DNA of 64,000 nt from Trichobilharzia szidati (lineage: Eukaryota; Platyhelminthes; Trematoda; Strigeidida; Schistosomatidae), in contig OX235275.1 in NCBI GenBank assembly GCA_944472155.2, forward strand, positions 24,330,436-24,394,435, given 5' to 3'. Each line of letters begins with the position of its first letter. The first letter of the stretch is position 1. The position numbers and the translations under genes were made by a program. The notes under the pieces are model-generated. The model did not search any database. It was not told the DNA's origin and was given only the letters and a program-made list of their open reading frames with translations. This document shows positions 42,400 through 52,310 of the stretch, piece by piece.

Positions 42400-43245
42400 T
42401 TAAATTTGTGATAGAGCGCTAGAGTTGAATGTGACGACTTTTTAGTATCAGCTAGGCTATATATGTCAAACTGACAGAAGTTGGGAATCAAGAATACCAA
42501 TCCCAGTGGCCGAATGCTGAATGAGTTTGGCCTCGTTACAGCCTGAAGGCTCCAGGATGGTAATGGGTACGTAGTACTGACGAGTCCTAAACAAGGATGA
42601 AATAGCCTGTTCAGAACTTCCTGGTTTCTAACGGTTGTCGTCTAACTGACATTAATCCATGCTCAAACCTAAAGCAGCAAATCAAATTCCCCGAAAACGA
42701 ACTCTTGAGATTGTTTTTTATGCTTACTGGTAACTGACTGACTACAGGAGGAAATTGCCTGAAGTTCTGGTCGGAAGTCGTGACTGGTATGTGGGGCGCC
42801 TCCACCTGATTGTTGAGTGTGAGGACGAATACTCGCCGATGATACTGACTGGCTGTCGCGTTAAGATCGTGAATTGACCAGTGTTAGAACTCATAGATCT
42901 TTGAATTCTGACCAAGGTGTGTGGATAGTGAACGAGCTTAGCCTCGTCACAATCTGAGGGCCCTGGGATTGAACCTTGGTGGATGGAGGTATTGATGAGC
43001 ACTGATGAAGAGTCTCAAAGTGGGATGAAACTGCCGGCCAGTACTGCTAGCTGGTGGTTTTTAATGATTACCTGCCTAACCGACATCAGTCTTGATATTT
43101 TTCTAATATATATATATGTTTGACCAAGTATTGCTTTGCATAGATTTGATCGGGTTCCAGTGAATGATTGGGTTCGGATCCCTGGTGGGTGCGTACTGCT
43201 GAATAGTCCCAAAGTAGGGTGGAATAGCTGTCAAGAACTACACCT
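42400..43245 (+). repeat. Cluster of three hammerhead SINE units
   Basis: Mirror of 31605-32520, with units at about 42400-42650, 42718-43090 and 43140-43245. The third unit keeps stem I GTACTG (43193-43198) followed by core CTGAATA (43199-43205), which has C3 but a U in place of G8. The second has ATGAAGA in the core position. Confidence 0.75.
42571..42620 (+). ncRNA. Hammerhead-like motif with consensus CUGACGA core
   Basis: CTGACGA (42577-42583) adjoins GTCC, a TAAACAA loop, GGAT and GAAA (42599-42602). Same structure and the same poor stem I as the left-arm copy at 32255-32300. Confidence 0.5.
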
Positions 43246-44360
43246 TGGTTTTTCTTTACGGAGTCTTCTGAACACCTTGAAGAGCAGAAAATTTTCGAAT
43301 GTTTGGCATGCGATTCACTCCAGCTGTCAAATGTAAGGTGATGCTACAGGACTGGACTGGACTACATCGACTTCTAGCTTGAAGACACAGGGGAGTAAAG
43401 TTGTTGTTGTTGAGCGTGTTGACCACTTCTCTTGTTTGGGGAGTTGCATCAGCCCCAGCGGTTGATCGCTGACGAAATCGCAGCACTAATACACAAGATT
43501 CGTTTGGCGTTTGTCTGCCAACTTACTCCATCTCTGGCTTAGTAGACGTGATATCTGGCTGGCTGTTGACGAAAGGACGTGTATACTGCTCATCGGTTCG
43601 CTCTATCCTCCTTTGTGGCCAGCTGTGAGACATGACCATTGAAAGTGGAAGACATGAAGAGCCTGACTAGCTGTCTTTGATCATAGGTGTCTGCATTCTA
43701 CCTCCCTCGTTAAGTGGTATAATAAGGTGAGCAGTATTGAGGTGAGGCATCGATCGTGTGCTAGGTAAGGAGAGTAAATCGATCGATGAAGTGGGGTTTC
43801 TAAGCAGCTGCATCGATCGAGATGGTTAGGACATGTGTTACGCATGCCGAGTCACCGCCTGGCCATTGCCTTCCTCAACCGATGGGCAATGTTACCACCT
43901 GATGTAGGCTGGATCAGGTTGGAAAAGAGCCATTGGTGGTCAAATCAAAACATGGTTTCATCAGTGAGTGATGAAATCGACAACAGTTAGTTTAGGCCAT
44001 TCAGCAGCCACATATAGGGAGGCGTAGACCTCCTGACTGACTAACTGGTTGGGGTCTTCGGGATGGTAAGAGCTAATACCAGTTGCTGGAGACAATTGGT
44101 GATATGACTATAAAGTCGTCCTCGTTGATGGCGCAGATGCATTGATTTGTGATTTACATTAAATTTCTATTGTCCTTCCATATTACTACTGTTCTTTCCC
44201 CCCCCCCCACACACACACACACTCACACTTCTGTTTATTATGTCTCTTTTGAATCTGTCTTGACTCTCTTTACTCTTGCTTTGTGTGCTACATAGAAGGA
44301 GGAGTGTTGCAACTCGAACTGCTGCTGCACATCTGTGCAAAGTAAGTTCTATGTTGAAAC
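43246..44360 (+). mobile_element. RTE-like element (family A), 3' part, in ALYREF intron
   Basis: Mirror of 30480-31600: the FGMRFTPAVKCKV-like block near 43300, the WLGHVLR-like block near 43820, and the 3' UTR ending at 'atgttgaaaccagttagta' (44351-44369). Frame broken. Confidence 0.7.
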
Positions 44361-44370
44361 CAGTTAGTAA

Positions 44371-44599
44371 TTTTTTTTTATCCTTCACTTTCCCCAGTGG
44401 AACATAGGGCTTCAAGCTAGAGCCAGCTTGAAGTTTCTGTAGCAGTTTTTATTTTACACGATGGGGGTGTTAGCCTCATGCCCGACCTTTCCTCTTCACT
44501 AGCATTATTTCTGGCTTAGCGAGGTAAAGGAGGAGTGCGTCAGCCGGGGTTCGAACCCCGGACCATGTGCATGGTCGGCGAGCGTCCTAACCGACGCAC
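44371..44599 (-). repeat. tRNA-Gly-like SINE, right arm only
   Basis: Minus-strand SINE: head 'gtgcgtcggttaggacgc' (44598-44581), B-box 'ggggttcgaaccccggc', then the body and a poly(T) on the plus strand (44371-44380) as its A tail. Flanked by AGTTAGT (44362-44368 and 44600-44606); the left arm has one copy only near 30490. It lies about 60 bases before the ALYREF last exon. Confidence 0.8.
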
Positions 44600-44661
44600 A
44601 GTTAGTCAATAATTCACCCCTCTAACTTATATCCATGTTTCTATTTTCTCCTTCATTTCAG

Positions 44662-44881
44662 AAAACAAAATGAAAGTCAAGCGAAACAAGTTATACGAAA
44701 TTCAGTCAACCGATCATCATCGTCGTCAGCAGCAGCAGCAGTCGCAGGAGCAACAGCCACAGGATCAAGTGTTCCAATGGAAGTTGATGCAGATGTTGTG
44801 CGTAAAGCTCTATTCAATATCAGTTCATCAGGTAGTGTACAGTCAAGAAGACCTGTAGACTTTAGTGTTAGTCTTCGTTAG
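44662..44881 (+). CDS. ALYREF: ALYREF/THOC4-like mRNA export adaptor, last exon (right copy)
   Basis: Acceptor AG at 44660-44661. The exon supplies the last base of the split Arg codon and 72 residues to TAG at 44879-44881. It reads KQNESQAKQVIRNSVNRSSS, an Ala-rich stretch with an extra Val-Ala compared with the left copy, SSVPMEVDADVVRKALFNIS and the end VDFSVSLR. The only length change between copies is this in-frame six-base difference. The reading frame is intact, as expected for an expressed gene or allele. Confidence 0.8.
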
Positions 44882-44950
44882 AACAATCAATGTGTGTGTG
44901 TGTGGGGATGGTTGTTGTTATAGGTAAAGAAGAAAAAAACAACAACAACA

Positions 44951-44956
44951 AATAAA
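44951..44956 (+). terminator. Poly(A) signal candidate, right ALYREF copy
   Basis: AATAAA 70 bases after the stop codon, conserved in position with the left copy. A second AATAAA lies near 45063. Confidence 0.5.
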
Positions 44957-45239
44957 CGTGATCCTGTTTTTGTTCTATTATCACTGTTTATTATTATTAG
45001 TATTATTATTTATCGTTCAACTTTACAATCATTCTTCATAGGTATGCTTGTGTATAACTTGGAAAATAAACCTGTATGCTATGCTGTGCTGCATTGTTGA
45101 TTTCTTGTTGTTTACTTTTCCCTTCCCATCTTCTTTTTCTTCCAATATATAAATAATCTATAAAATACAGGATTTTTTTTAAAAACAACAGCAACAACTC
45201 GTGTTCTGTTTTTTATCGAATCTCAGCTCAGTTGCAGGG

Positions 45240-45730
45240 GGGATTATCATTATTATTATTGGTCTCTTGGGTTCCGAGCGAAACATTTGAGGCGCCAACA
45301 TGAAATCCGCATTTCTTTACAGTCGTCTTCATTAGCCAACTGCACACGGATTGCCCTCGTCATCGTCCGCCTCCATTTCATACTCGGATATACGCCCAAC
45401 TCGTCGTCGTCGCTACCCATTCGGATTACCCTTAAGCAATGGCCTAACTGGGGCACCGTGGGATGTTATTCGACGGTCTCCTCTGCGTTCTATCTCCTGA
45501 GTTAAATGGTATTTTATATAATGAGTCACAGCGAGGTTACGCGTAGTGTGTTGGATAGATAAGGCGGTGAACCGATTGTGAGATGGTTAGAGGGCACGTG
45601 TTGTGTATGCGAAACCATCGCCTTTGTCTACCAGCCATGTTAGCTGATAATAGGATTAGGTTAAAAAGAAGAGTTATAGATATGGTTGGTCAGAGCAAAA
45701 CATGGCGCTTCATCATCAGTCCATTCAAGA
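45240..45730 (+). mobile_element. RTE-like element (family C), 3' end (opposite arm copy)
   Basis: Mirror of 29340-29835, with the A+T simple repeat at 45245-45262 at its end and 'gtgagatggttagagggcac' near 45580. Here the simple repeat lies at the low-coordinate end, so the element itself reads on the minus strand within a plus-arm block. Confidence 0.45.
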
Positions 45731-46002
45731 GTTTTTGACTGCTTATTTAAGCCACAGGTGTGTAGATAGCCAGATATAATAAACTGTCTGGCTAGGAGGG
45801 GTCTGTCTTCAAGAAATTAAGAATCTCAATGACTAGCAATACTTCATATGAACTGTGATCAAGATTTGACCGGATAGTTGCAAAATAATTGAGATTTTTT
45901 ACAAATATAATATAATTTTATAAATTTGTTATTCTCTCCATAAGAAGACGTAGACAATCGGGAATTTGACCAAGTGTGACTAGTTGTTGATACATATCCA
46001 AT

Positions 46003-46266
46003 TTATTTATTAGTCAGGATTTGCCATGCATCAGCTAAGATCACACCTTCACATCTGTTCAAACTGTTGGGATTCACCCATATATGTAGGGCTTCTGCAG
46101 TCAGTCTTTCTTTATATGAACCAAAACCTTTCTGTAAAACCTTAGTCTTATCAAAGTCGATTTTGTGTCCCGTTTCTATCGAATGCAGTGCAATCGCTGA
46201 GTTGTTTTCTAGCTTCTTCAAGTCTGCAGAGGTCTTTAGAACAACCACCTTTAGACATTGTTTATG
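46003..46266 (-). pseudogene. C-terminal GIY-YIG remainder of the same PLE
   Basis: In frame with 46267-47529 after one TAG. It reads ALHSIETGHKIDFDKTKVLQ and YKERLTAEALHIWVNPNSLN, the helical end of the GIY-YIG domain with the conserved Glu/His region. Read-through would restore the domain, but nothing shows that this occurs. Confidence 0.8.
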
Positions 46267-47529
46267 CTATTTCAGTCTTATATTTACCTGTCTGGAAGTT
46301 TCTCCTACATATACGGCGTTACAATCCCCACAATTGATCTGGTATACACAATTCTGCTGGTTTTCTTGTTCTATTTTATCCTTAACCTTCACCAGTAATG
46401 AGCGTAAGGTGTTTGATGCACGAAAATACACTCTTATGTTATGGTCGTTAAGGATTCGCTTTATTTCGTCGGATGTTTCTTTGCGGTAAGGAATCACCGC
46501 TGTACTAACCCAATTCTTAGCATCAGGTTTTGATCCATCCTTATCTTCACATTTTAAATATCTTTTTATGAAGGTTTTAGGATAATTATTTGATTCAAGA
46601 GTGGACTGAACCAATTTTAGTTCCTTGCTAATATCTTCCACCTCAGTAACTAGACGTTTAGCTCTGTTGATCAGATTCTTGACCACAGTTACTTTGGTGG
46701 TAAATGGGTGACCTGAATAGTAATGTAGGTATCTATCCGAATTTGTCGACTTTCTGAAAATGTTTATTTTAAATTTTCCATCTAATTTTCTTTTTAGTAA
46801 ACAGTCCAGGAACACCAACTCATTCTCATCGGATTCTACCTCTTTGGAAAACTTGATGGTTTCTGACATATTGTTTATTAAGTGAAAAAGTTCATTTAAC
46901 AAACTACGTTTGATTATGATGAAGGTATCATCTACGTATCTTAACCACATCTTTGGGGGACTAGGGCATCTCATAATTGCATTTGTTTCTAATGAGTGCA
47001 TAAACAGATTGGCGAGTAGCGGCGATACTGGTGATCCCATAGCAATGCCTCCTGCTTGACGATAAAGAACTCCTCTAAACGTAAATAACGTGGATCGAAG
47101 ACACAATTCTGATAACTGCATAATTTCGTCGGGATTTAAAGGACAACGACCACTGAGTTCGTCGTCAGCACAAAGTAAATTATAAATAATACTTAAAGAA
47201 TCATTAACGGGAACATTCGTGAATAATGAATAAACATCGAAACTTGCCATTATTTCATCTTCTTCAATATTAGTCAAGTTTATTTTCCTCTTAAATTCAT
47301 ACGAATTCTTCACTCCATGCTCCACTTTCATTTCATATGGACTAAGAATTCGATAAATGTATTTAGAGAGTTTGTATGTTGGAGAATTAGTAAAATCCAC
47401 TACTGGACGTAATGCAACTTCTGATTTGTGTATTTTTGATGACCCATAAAATCTACAGGGGCTGCAACTTTTTGGAGCCAGAGTAAACCAAAGTGATACA
47501 CCGAGCTTCTCTTTTATTAACTGTAACAT
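46267..47529 (-). CDS. PLE reverse transcriptase with N-terminal half of GIY-YIG domain
   Basis: A 420-codon frame holds the fullest PLE RT of the window. FYGSSKIHKSEVALRPVVDF lies near residues 27-47. Motif A is SFDVYSLFTNVPVNDSL (about 95-111). Motif B is GIAMGSPVSPLLANLFM (160-177). Motif C is RYVDDTFIIIK (195-206), with both aspartates. FLDCLLKRKLDGKF and a long helical linker follow. The GIY-YIG core is CVYQINCGDCNAVYVGETSR (near 393-412). The frame then meets a TAG at 46269-46267. The domain continues in the same frame at 46266-46003 (HSIETGHKIDF, KERLTAEALHIW), so a single stop divides the nuclease. Confidence 0.92.
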   Translation of the reverse strand: MLQLIKEKLGVSLWFTLAPKSCSPCRFYGSSKIHKSEVALRPVVDFTNSPTYKLSKYIYRILSPYEMKVEHGVKNSYEFKRKINLTNIEEDEIMASFDVYSLFTNVPVNDSLSIIYNLLCADDELSGRCPLNPDEIMQLSELCLRSTLFTFRGVLYRQAGGIAMGSPVSPLLANLFMHSLETNAIMRCPSPPKMWLRYVDDTFIIIKRSLLNELFHLINNMSETIKFSKEVESDENELVFLDCLLKRKLDGKFKINIFRKSTNSDRYLHYYSGHPFTTKVTVVKNLINRAKRLVTEVEDISKELKLVQSTLESNNYPKTFIKRYLKCEDKDGSKPDAKNWVSTAVIPYRKETSDEIKRILNDHNIRVYFRASNTLRSLLVKVKDKIEQENQQNCVYQINCGDCNAVYVGETSRQVNIRLK

Positions 47530-47749
47530 TTTGCTAGTAATACTTTTGGTGACATATAGATTGAAATTGTTCTCTTATGCCGCAGTTACTTTCACTCCTT
47601 TTATAATTTTCCATATATCCATTCTCTATCATTGTGTGCTGCTATATACATGAATTGTGGTGTGGGATTTCGATGTGCTGCACTTAGGTGCAAAGTTTTG
47701 TGTTGAAAAAATGTAAATGGTAAAGTGGATTTTGTAACAGATTAAAAGT

Positions 47750-48130
47750 GTCCATTTGAAACTTATGAACAGATTAGTTATTGAACAAAGAGTATTTACA
47801 CTTTCGATAACCTGCTCTTCTTTATTAGGTTCTACAGTTATATATATATATGTATACGTAATAGTGAATGAATGAATTAGCGTTATTGACAAACAGTATT
47901 AATATTCAAGTATTGGTTTGTAGGGGTTTGGTTGATTGGTTACAGGATTTCATCATCAGCTGACATCGGTTAGAGAACCATTGGAAAACCTGGGAGTACT
48001 GGACAGCTGTTTCTTCCTAGTTTGGGACTCTTTAGCAGTACGCACCCACCGGGGTTCGAATCCAGGACGTTCTGGTTACAAGGCAAGCTCGTATACCATT
48101 AAGCCACTGGGACCTGTAGGGTGCAGCAGG
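47750..48130 (-). repeat. PLE terminal repeat and hammerhead SINE (minus copy)
   Basis: 47790-47880 is the PLE terminal repeat. 47938-48130 is the minus-strand hammerhead SINE with core CTAAAGA (G5 changed to A) after an intact GTACTG stem I. Mirror of 27300-27740. Confidence 0.7.
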
Positions 48131-48214
48131 TCGGGTGTGAGGAGAAATACTCGCCCCCGAAGATATTGGCTAGGGGTTGCGCTATGTCGTGAATTGGAAG
48201 AAGTTAGAATTCAT

Positions 48215-48415
48215 GGGCCATTGGATCGGGTTCCAGTGGCCTAATGGTATACGAGCTCGCCTTGTAACCAGAAGGTCCTGGTTTCGAATCCCGGTGGGTG
48301 CGTACTGATGAAGAGTCCCAGGCTAGGACGAAACAGCTGTCCACTACTCCCAGGTTTTCCAATGGTTCTCTGACCAATGTCAGCTCATGATGAAATCCTG
48401 TAACCAATATTAATA
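48215..48415 (+). repeat. Hammerhead SINE, plus copy of the pair
   Basis: tRNA-like head with 'gtggcctaatggtatacg' and B-box 'ggtttcgaatcccgg', then hammerhead 48302-48347: stem II GTCC/GGAC perfect, core ATGAAGA, stem III ACAG/CTGT, GUC site, and one mismatch in stem I. Mirror of 27068-27290. Confidence 0.8.
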
Positions 48416-48835
48416 TTGTTGAAATAACATCGAATCAATAATAATAGTAATATCAATGGATTACAGTTCGATAGCGTCAACATAACACTGAATATAATCA
48501 AAAACATAAGGAAAAATAATGATACAAATTCAAGGATTTTATAGTCTCCACTCCAAAGCCAGGGCAGCAGTAGTGGCTGGTTGGACTTATTTCTTCTGCA
48601 CACATGGCACTAGTTGTTTAAGGCGAATCGTGATATCCTCTGCTGTTTGGAGTATGAGGTGCCTGGATGTTTTTTTGATAATTTATTTGGTACCCAGTAG
48701 ATGATGATGGAGTAGGATTCTTTAATGCTAGCTGGCTTTGTGGCCAGTTTGGACCAGGTGGTCTAATATCGAACTGTTGATGATCGTTTTTACTACACCT
48801 TTACTTAGCCATACTGGTAGGTGTTCCCTAGTGAG
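48416..48835 (-). mobile_element. PLE 3' end
   Basis: Complement of the left-arm PLE tail at 26652-27062. The site of the left-arm solo LTR is uninterrupted here at 48814-48818. Confidence 0.6.
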
Positions 48836-49834
48836 CAAGAAAAATCAAGTTCCTAGAACAATGACCAAAATATAACTCGCTCCACCACAAGCGCAGTTGA
48901 ATTGGTAGATACAGTTTTGAAGCTGCTAGTCTAGTTTAGGTACTTCGTCTTTCAATCGAGGAATCATAATCGGTTGTGTAGAGAATAAGACGTGTAGTTC
49001 GCCCGCATTAAAAGTTCTTTGAATAGATTTTCTTAATTTGTTAGTAATTATTTCACTAGGTGCGTCACCCTTGAATTGCAGTCGTATATATAAAGGCTTC
49101 TTATTTACAGATAGAGAATAGTCCTTTTCTACTTTCTTGGTCATGTGTTTCCTGATGAACTTTTCTGGATAGCTATTTTCAATTAAGGTGTCATATACAA
49201 TCCTTAGTTCATCTTCTGAACATATAGCTCTGAACCTGTAAGTGAGGGTCGTAATTAAATTTCTTTTGTACTGGAGAGGAACAAAGCTATGGAAATGTGT
49301 ATATTGTCGTGTCCATGTATTTTTCCCAAGCAAATTTCTGTTTATACTACCATTTGGTTTTCTTGTGAGAAGGATATCTAGGAGGGCAATTAATCCTGCT
49401 TTGGGATTCCTCTTTGCACGTGAATTTGATTGTGGAGAATGTACTTCATTGAATTGAGTTATTATTGTGTTCCTACCCGAATCATTATCACAAAGAATAA
49501 AGGTATCATTCATATACCGGGAATAAAAAGATAATTTTTTTTAATAAGATTGTTGGAAGGTCCATTATCTAGTTTACTTAGAAAGAAATCAGCCAAAATG
49601 GGACCCAATGGGGGGCCCATCGCAACCCTCACATATATATACTAATGATAGAAAGAACAGGAAACCGGCCGTTTACTTACTGTTTGGCAGTAACTTACTT
49701 CGTAGTTTCATGCCTAACACTTTCCTTATCATACGAATTACGTCGTATCGTACAGTTTTTATACTGAATCGTTCAAGCATATAGTGTTCTATAGATGTTG
49801 CTTCTAGTTGTAACCTAAGAGATGCGGCAAGGAG
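48836..49834 (-). mobile_element. Penelope-like element with 195-codon frame
   Basis: The minus frame 48926-49513 starts in the catalytic box remnant (NDTFILCDND) and reads through LLDILLTRKPNGSINRNLLG and the linker NSYPEKFIRKHMTKKVEKDY to LHVLFSTQPIMIPRLKDEVP. Upstream at 49530-49620, MGPPLGPILADFF-like motif B is in another frame. GIY-YIG remains only near 48840-48925. Partner of 25319-26338. Confidence 0.75.
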
Positions 49835-49839
49835 AGAGT

Positions 49840-50185
49840 GTGGTTAGAGCTGTCTGCTAGCCAAAATTTGTAGACAACAATTTACGTCAATGTTTACGTC
49901 CCGAGTCGGGGTCATGAGGAAAAAAAATAACAAAGCTTAACCTTGAGGAACTCAGCAACCAATCACAGAAGACTTAACGTGTACAAATACGACTGGCAGA
50001 TAGATATATGGCCTGACCTTCTGTGAAACGGCCACAAAGAGATGACAGAATAACCTTCAGCGAGAAAACAACCAATCAGAAGACGTTGTTTCTCTGCTAA
50101 CAATAATGTACATAAAAATCTATAAATATCTGTTGATTTTCTCAATGAACGATCTGTTGCGTTGCCCTTGTCTTCTGTCGTTACA
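49840..50185 (-). mobile_element. Solo LTR, shared by both arms
   Basis: 346 bp with perfect 5 bp duplications AGAGT at 49835-49839 and 50186-50190. Minus orientation, same family as 24966-25313. Confidence 0.88.
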
Positions 50186-50190
50186 AGAGT

Positions 50191-50465
50191 TGTGTATAAA
50201 GAGGGAGCTCACGGTCCGACAAGATAATATTTGCTAATTTTTTGCAGCAGTCCATGTGTATGTCTACAATAGTATTTCCAAGTTGGTTTAGCGACACCTC
50301 ACTCTCCTAAGTGACAGCCTTTAGTGCCCTACGTAGTATAACAAAGTAATCTTCCTTAAGTAGCCCAGGATAGATTAAGCAGCGAGGAGCAATAAAGAAG
50401 AATAGTCAAGAATTAACAAACTTTATAATTAAAGACTGAGTGACATCAGACTGTCTCCACTTCAT
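50191..50465 (-). other. Degenerate counterpart of the unidentified left-arm frame
   Basis: On the minus strand, residues like GLLKEDYFVILRRALKAV and LGNTIVDIHMDCCKKLANII are retained, but in-frame stops occur before and after the first block. Confidence 0.4.
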
Positions 50466-50928
50466 CACATAAGACGATTATCTTTCTAGAAGCTAACATG
50501 ATTGGGAGGAATGCCAGGAAAAACATAGACTAAGGTATTTAACATTCGACTCAGTCTCAACTCTCACTGCCATCTATGCTACAAAAATCACGGGGACGAA
50601 CGAGTTCAGTGTGTGAAAGTGAAATTAACGATCTGACATCTGGAGGTATTTAGCTTAAGGACATTTGAGCTTAGAGATCACTGACTGAATTCTAATAAAA
50701 AGTTATTTAATATTTTGGAGCAATCTGATATTGAGAAGTAATCGCTGGCATAGAAACAGTCGGAGAGATAATCGGCAAGTAAACAGAAAAGGAGAAAGAA
50801 CAGCCCCCTGAGGAGTAAGTGATGAAGCAGTGGAGGGAGGACTTCCCATTATATACAGTATACTGCTTCCTATAAGAAAAGCAACAATGCAACCATTTTT
50901 CAATCTTGCACACTGTCTGTTTTACAAC
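50466..50928 (-). mobile_element. CR1/Jockey-like non-LTR fragment
   Basis: Minus-strand residues PQGAVLSPFLF near 50800 are RT motif B, and YRKQYTVYNGKSS lies upstream in another frame. The remainder (50480-50700) aligns with 16800-17050. It is 5'-truncated at about 50928, directly beside an exon-like remnant. Confidence 0.65.
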
Positions 50929-51083
50929 AGGCGTCTGGTTACAGAGTTGAAGGCGGTTTATCGATCACTGTGTACTGAAGATATGCCTGATTTAGATTTA
51001 ACCACTCAATATTCAAAAGCCAATGGATTACAACTTCAAATTAGTGCCCAACCAATTTCACTTCAATTGGAGGCAACTGGATG
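50929..51083 (+). pseudogene. Exon-like remnant of unknown gene
   Basis: A plus-strand frame reads RLVTELKAVYRSLCTEDMPD, then LDLTTQYSKANGLQLQISAQ and PISLQLEATG, followed by a possible donor (ATG-GTAGTA at about 51083). The composition is protein-like and unlike the surrounding elements. Its 5' side is cut by the CR1-like fragment. I do not recognise the family. No left-arm counterpart was seen. Confidence 0.35.
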
Positions 51084-51535
51084 GTAGTATCGTCAACCCC
51101 TAATACCATAAGAATGTAGCTCGTAGAATGATTGGTAGATGAATCCGGGTATATGGGGTTGAGAGGTTGGTCAGCTGTTGTACATATCGTTGGTGTAGAT
51201 AAGTGATGCTGGTGATCACACACACCACACACACCGTCTGTGAACTCAACATTTTACACAATTATAAAACTACTACCCGGCAAGGTTCCATATTTTACTA
51301 TGTTACTACCGCTCCTTTCAGGTTCTGAGTGTAATATACAGCGTCATTAGCACATCTTCATTACAACCTATTCTCCACAGTTCTCTTTGGTTGACTCCAC
51401 CATTATGGATAAGCTGTTTATATTCTCCTAACACTATCTCCTCCATATCACTTTCGGACCAACACTAACACCTGACTCGTCATTTTTTTCTATCGGATTT
51501 TGCTAGAAGACCCAGAATTGGAATTCGTATTAACG
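51084..51535. other. Right-arm-only stretch, nothing recognised
   Basis: Includes a short CACACAC run near 51220-51232. No motif or left-arm partner found. Confidence 0.4.
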
Positions 51536-51539
51536 GCTG

Positions 51540-51720
51540 AATGTTCAATGGGTTGGTGTCACAACCTATAGGACCTGGGGGTTCAATTCCCGGTGGTAGA
51601 GTGGTAGGTGAATATTACTGAAGAGTCCCACACTAAGGTGAAACAGCTGTCCAGTACTTTCTGATGGTTTTCAATTGTCTTTAAGTGATATCAGTCCGTG
51701 ATTAAACTTGGAACTTAATC
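51540..51720 (+). repeat. Hammerhead SINE copy with intact CUGAAGA core
   Basis: B-box-like 'gggggttcaattcccgg' (51567-51583), then CTGAAGA at about 51614-51620 directly before GTCC, GAAA near 51637 and ACAGCTGTC. The core heptamer is consensus, but the 5' strand of stem I (GTACTG) is lost and stem II is weakened. Confidence 0.65.
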
Positions 51721-52140
51721 GTTAATTCCGATAAGAAGGTCATGGGCTCAGTAAAAATAAGATACATGTATACACACGCCACACATACACAAAGTATTTT
51801 AATGTCATGATATAACACAGTTTAATATTATTCATACTTTCTCGCATTCAGGCTTATCACATGTCAACCTAATCAACTGCTGAATTGATTGTAAGTTACA
51901 AAATGTAAGGTACACTCTTTCAATACCTAAATCTATATTGCTTAAAATCTAAGTAAGTTCCGAACTTACTCTCCAAGGATGCATGAGCACGCCTAACTCT
52001 TTAAATTGATTCCCCCACCCCCCCCCACCCAATGTGTTTATGTGTATTCAATCATATTGACAACTGCGCGTCACCTTTTATTACTATAATCTTAGCGCTA
52101 GTCTTTATCTTCGGCTTCAAATCGAACATGATGTGGCGAG
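51721..52140. other. Nothing recognised
   Basis: A poly(C) run at about 52012-52028 and short CA repeats; no exon or repeat family can be supported. Confidence 0.4.
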
Positions 52141-52144
52141 TGCT

Positions 52145-52250
52145 ACTGCGACGCACACCTGATATCATCAATGATCGGTCTGCAAAATTTGGGCTACCGA
52201 GATCACATGCTGAAAATTCCATACTTGTGTGGAATCAATTGTTATTTTAC
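52145..52250 (+). repeat. tail of tRNA-Gly-like SINE
   Basis: Starts 'gcgacgcacacctgatatc' and ends 'attccatacttgtgtgg', matching the tail half of the left-arm copy at 23790-23890 in inverted orientation. Confidence 0.6.
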
Positions 52251-52310
52251 TTTTGACCTTTTTCTGATATTCCTAATAAATTACAAACAATAAAATGAAT
52301 TAAGGAACAA

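Larger units (their letters stand above)
45844..47533 (-). mobile_element. Penelope-like element, right arm only
   Basis: 1690 bp between 11 bp repeats of CTAGYAATACT type (45833-45843 and 47534-47544, one mismatch). The left arm has the empty site at about 27923-27935. The coding core runs 47529-46003 on the minus strand and is followed by a 3' UTR related to family D. It is 5'-truncated, with no N-terminal RT blocks. Confidence 0.87.
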
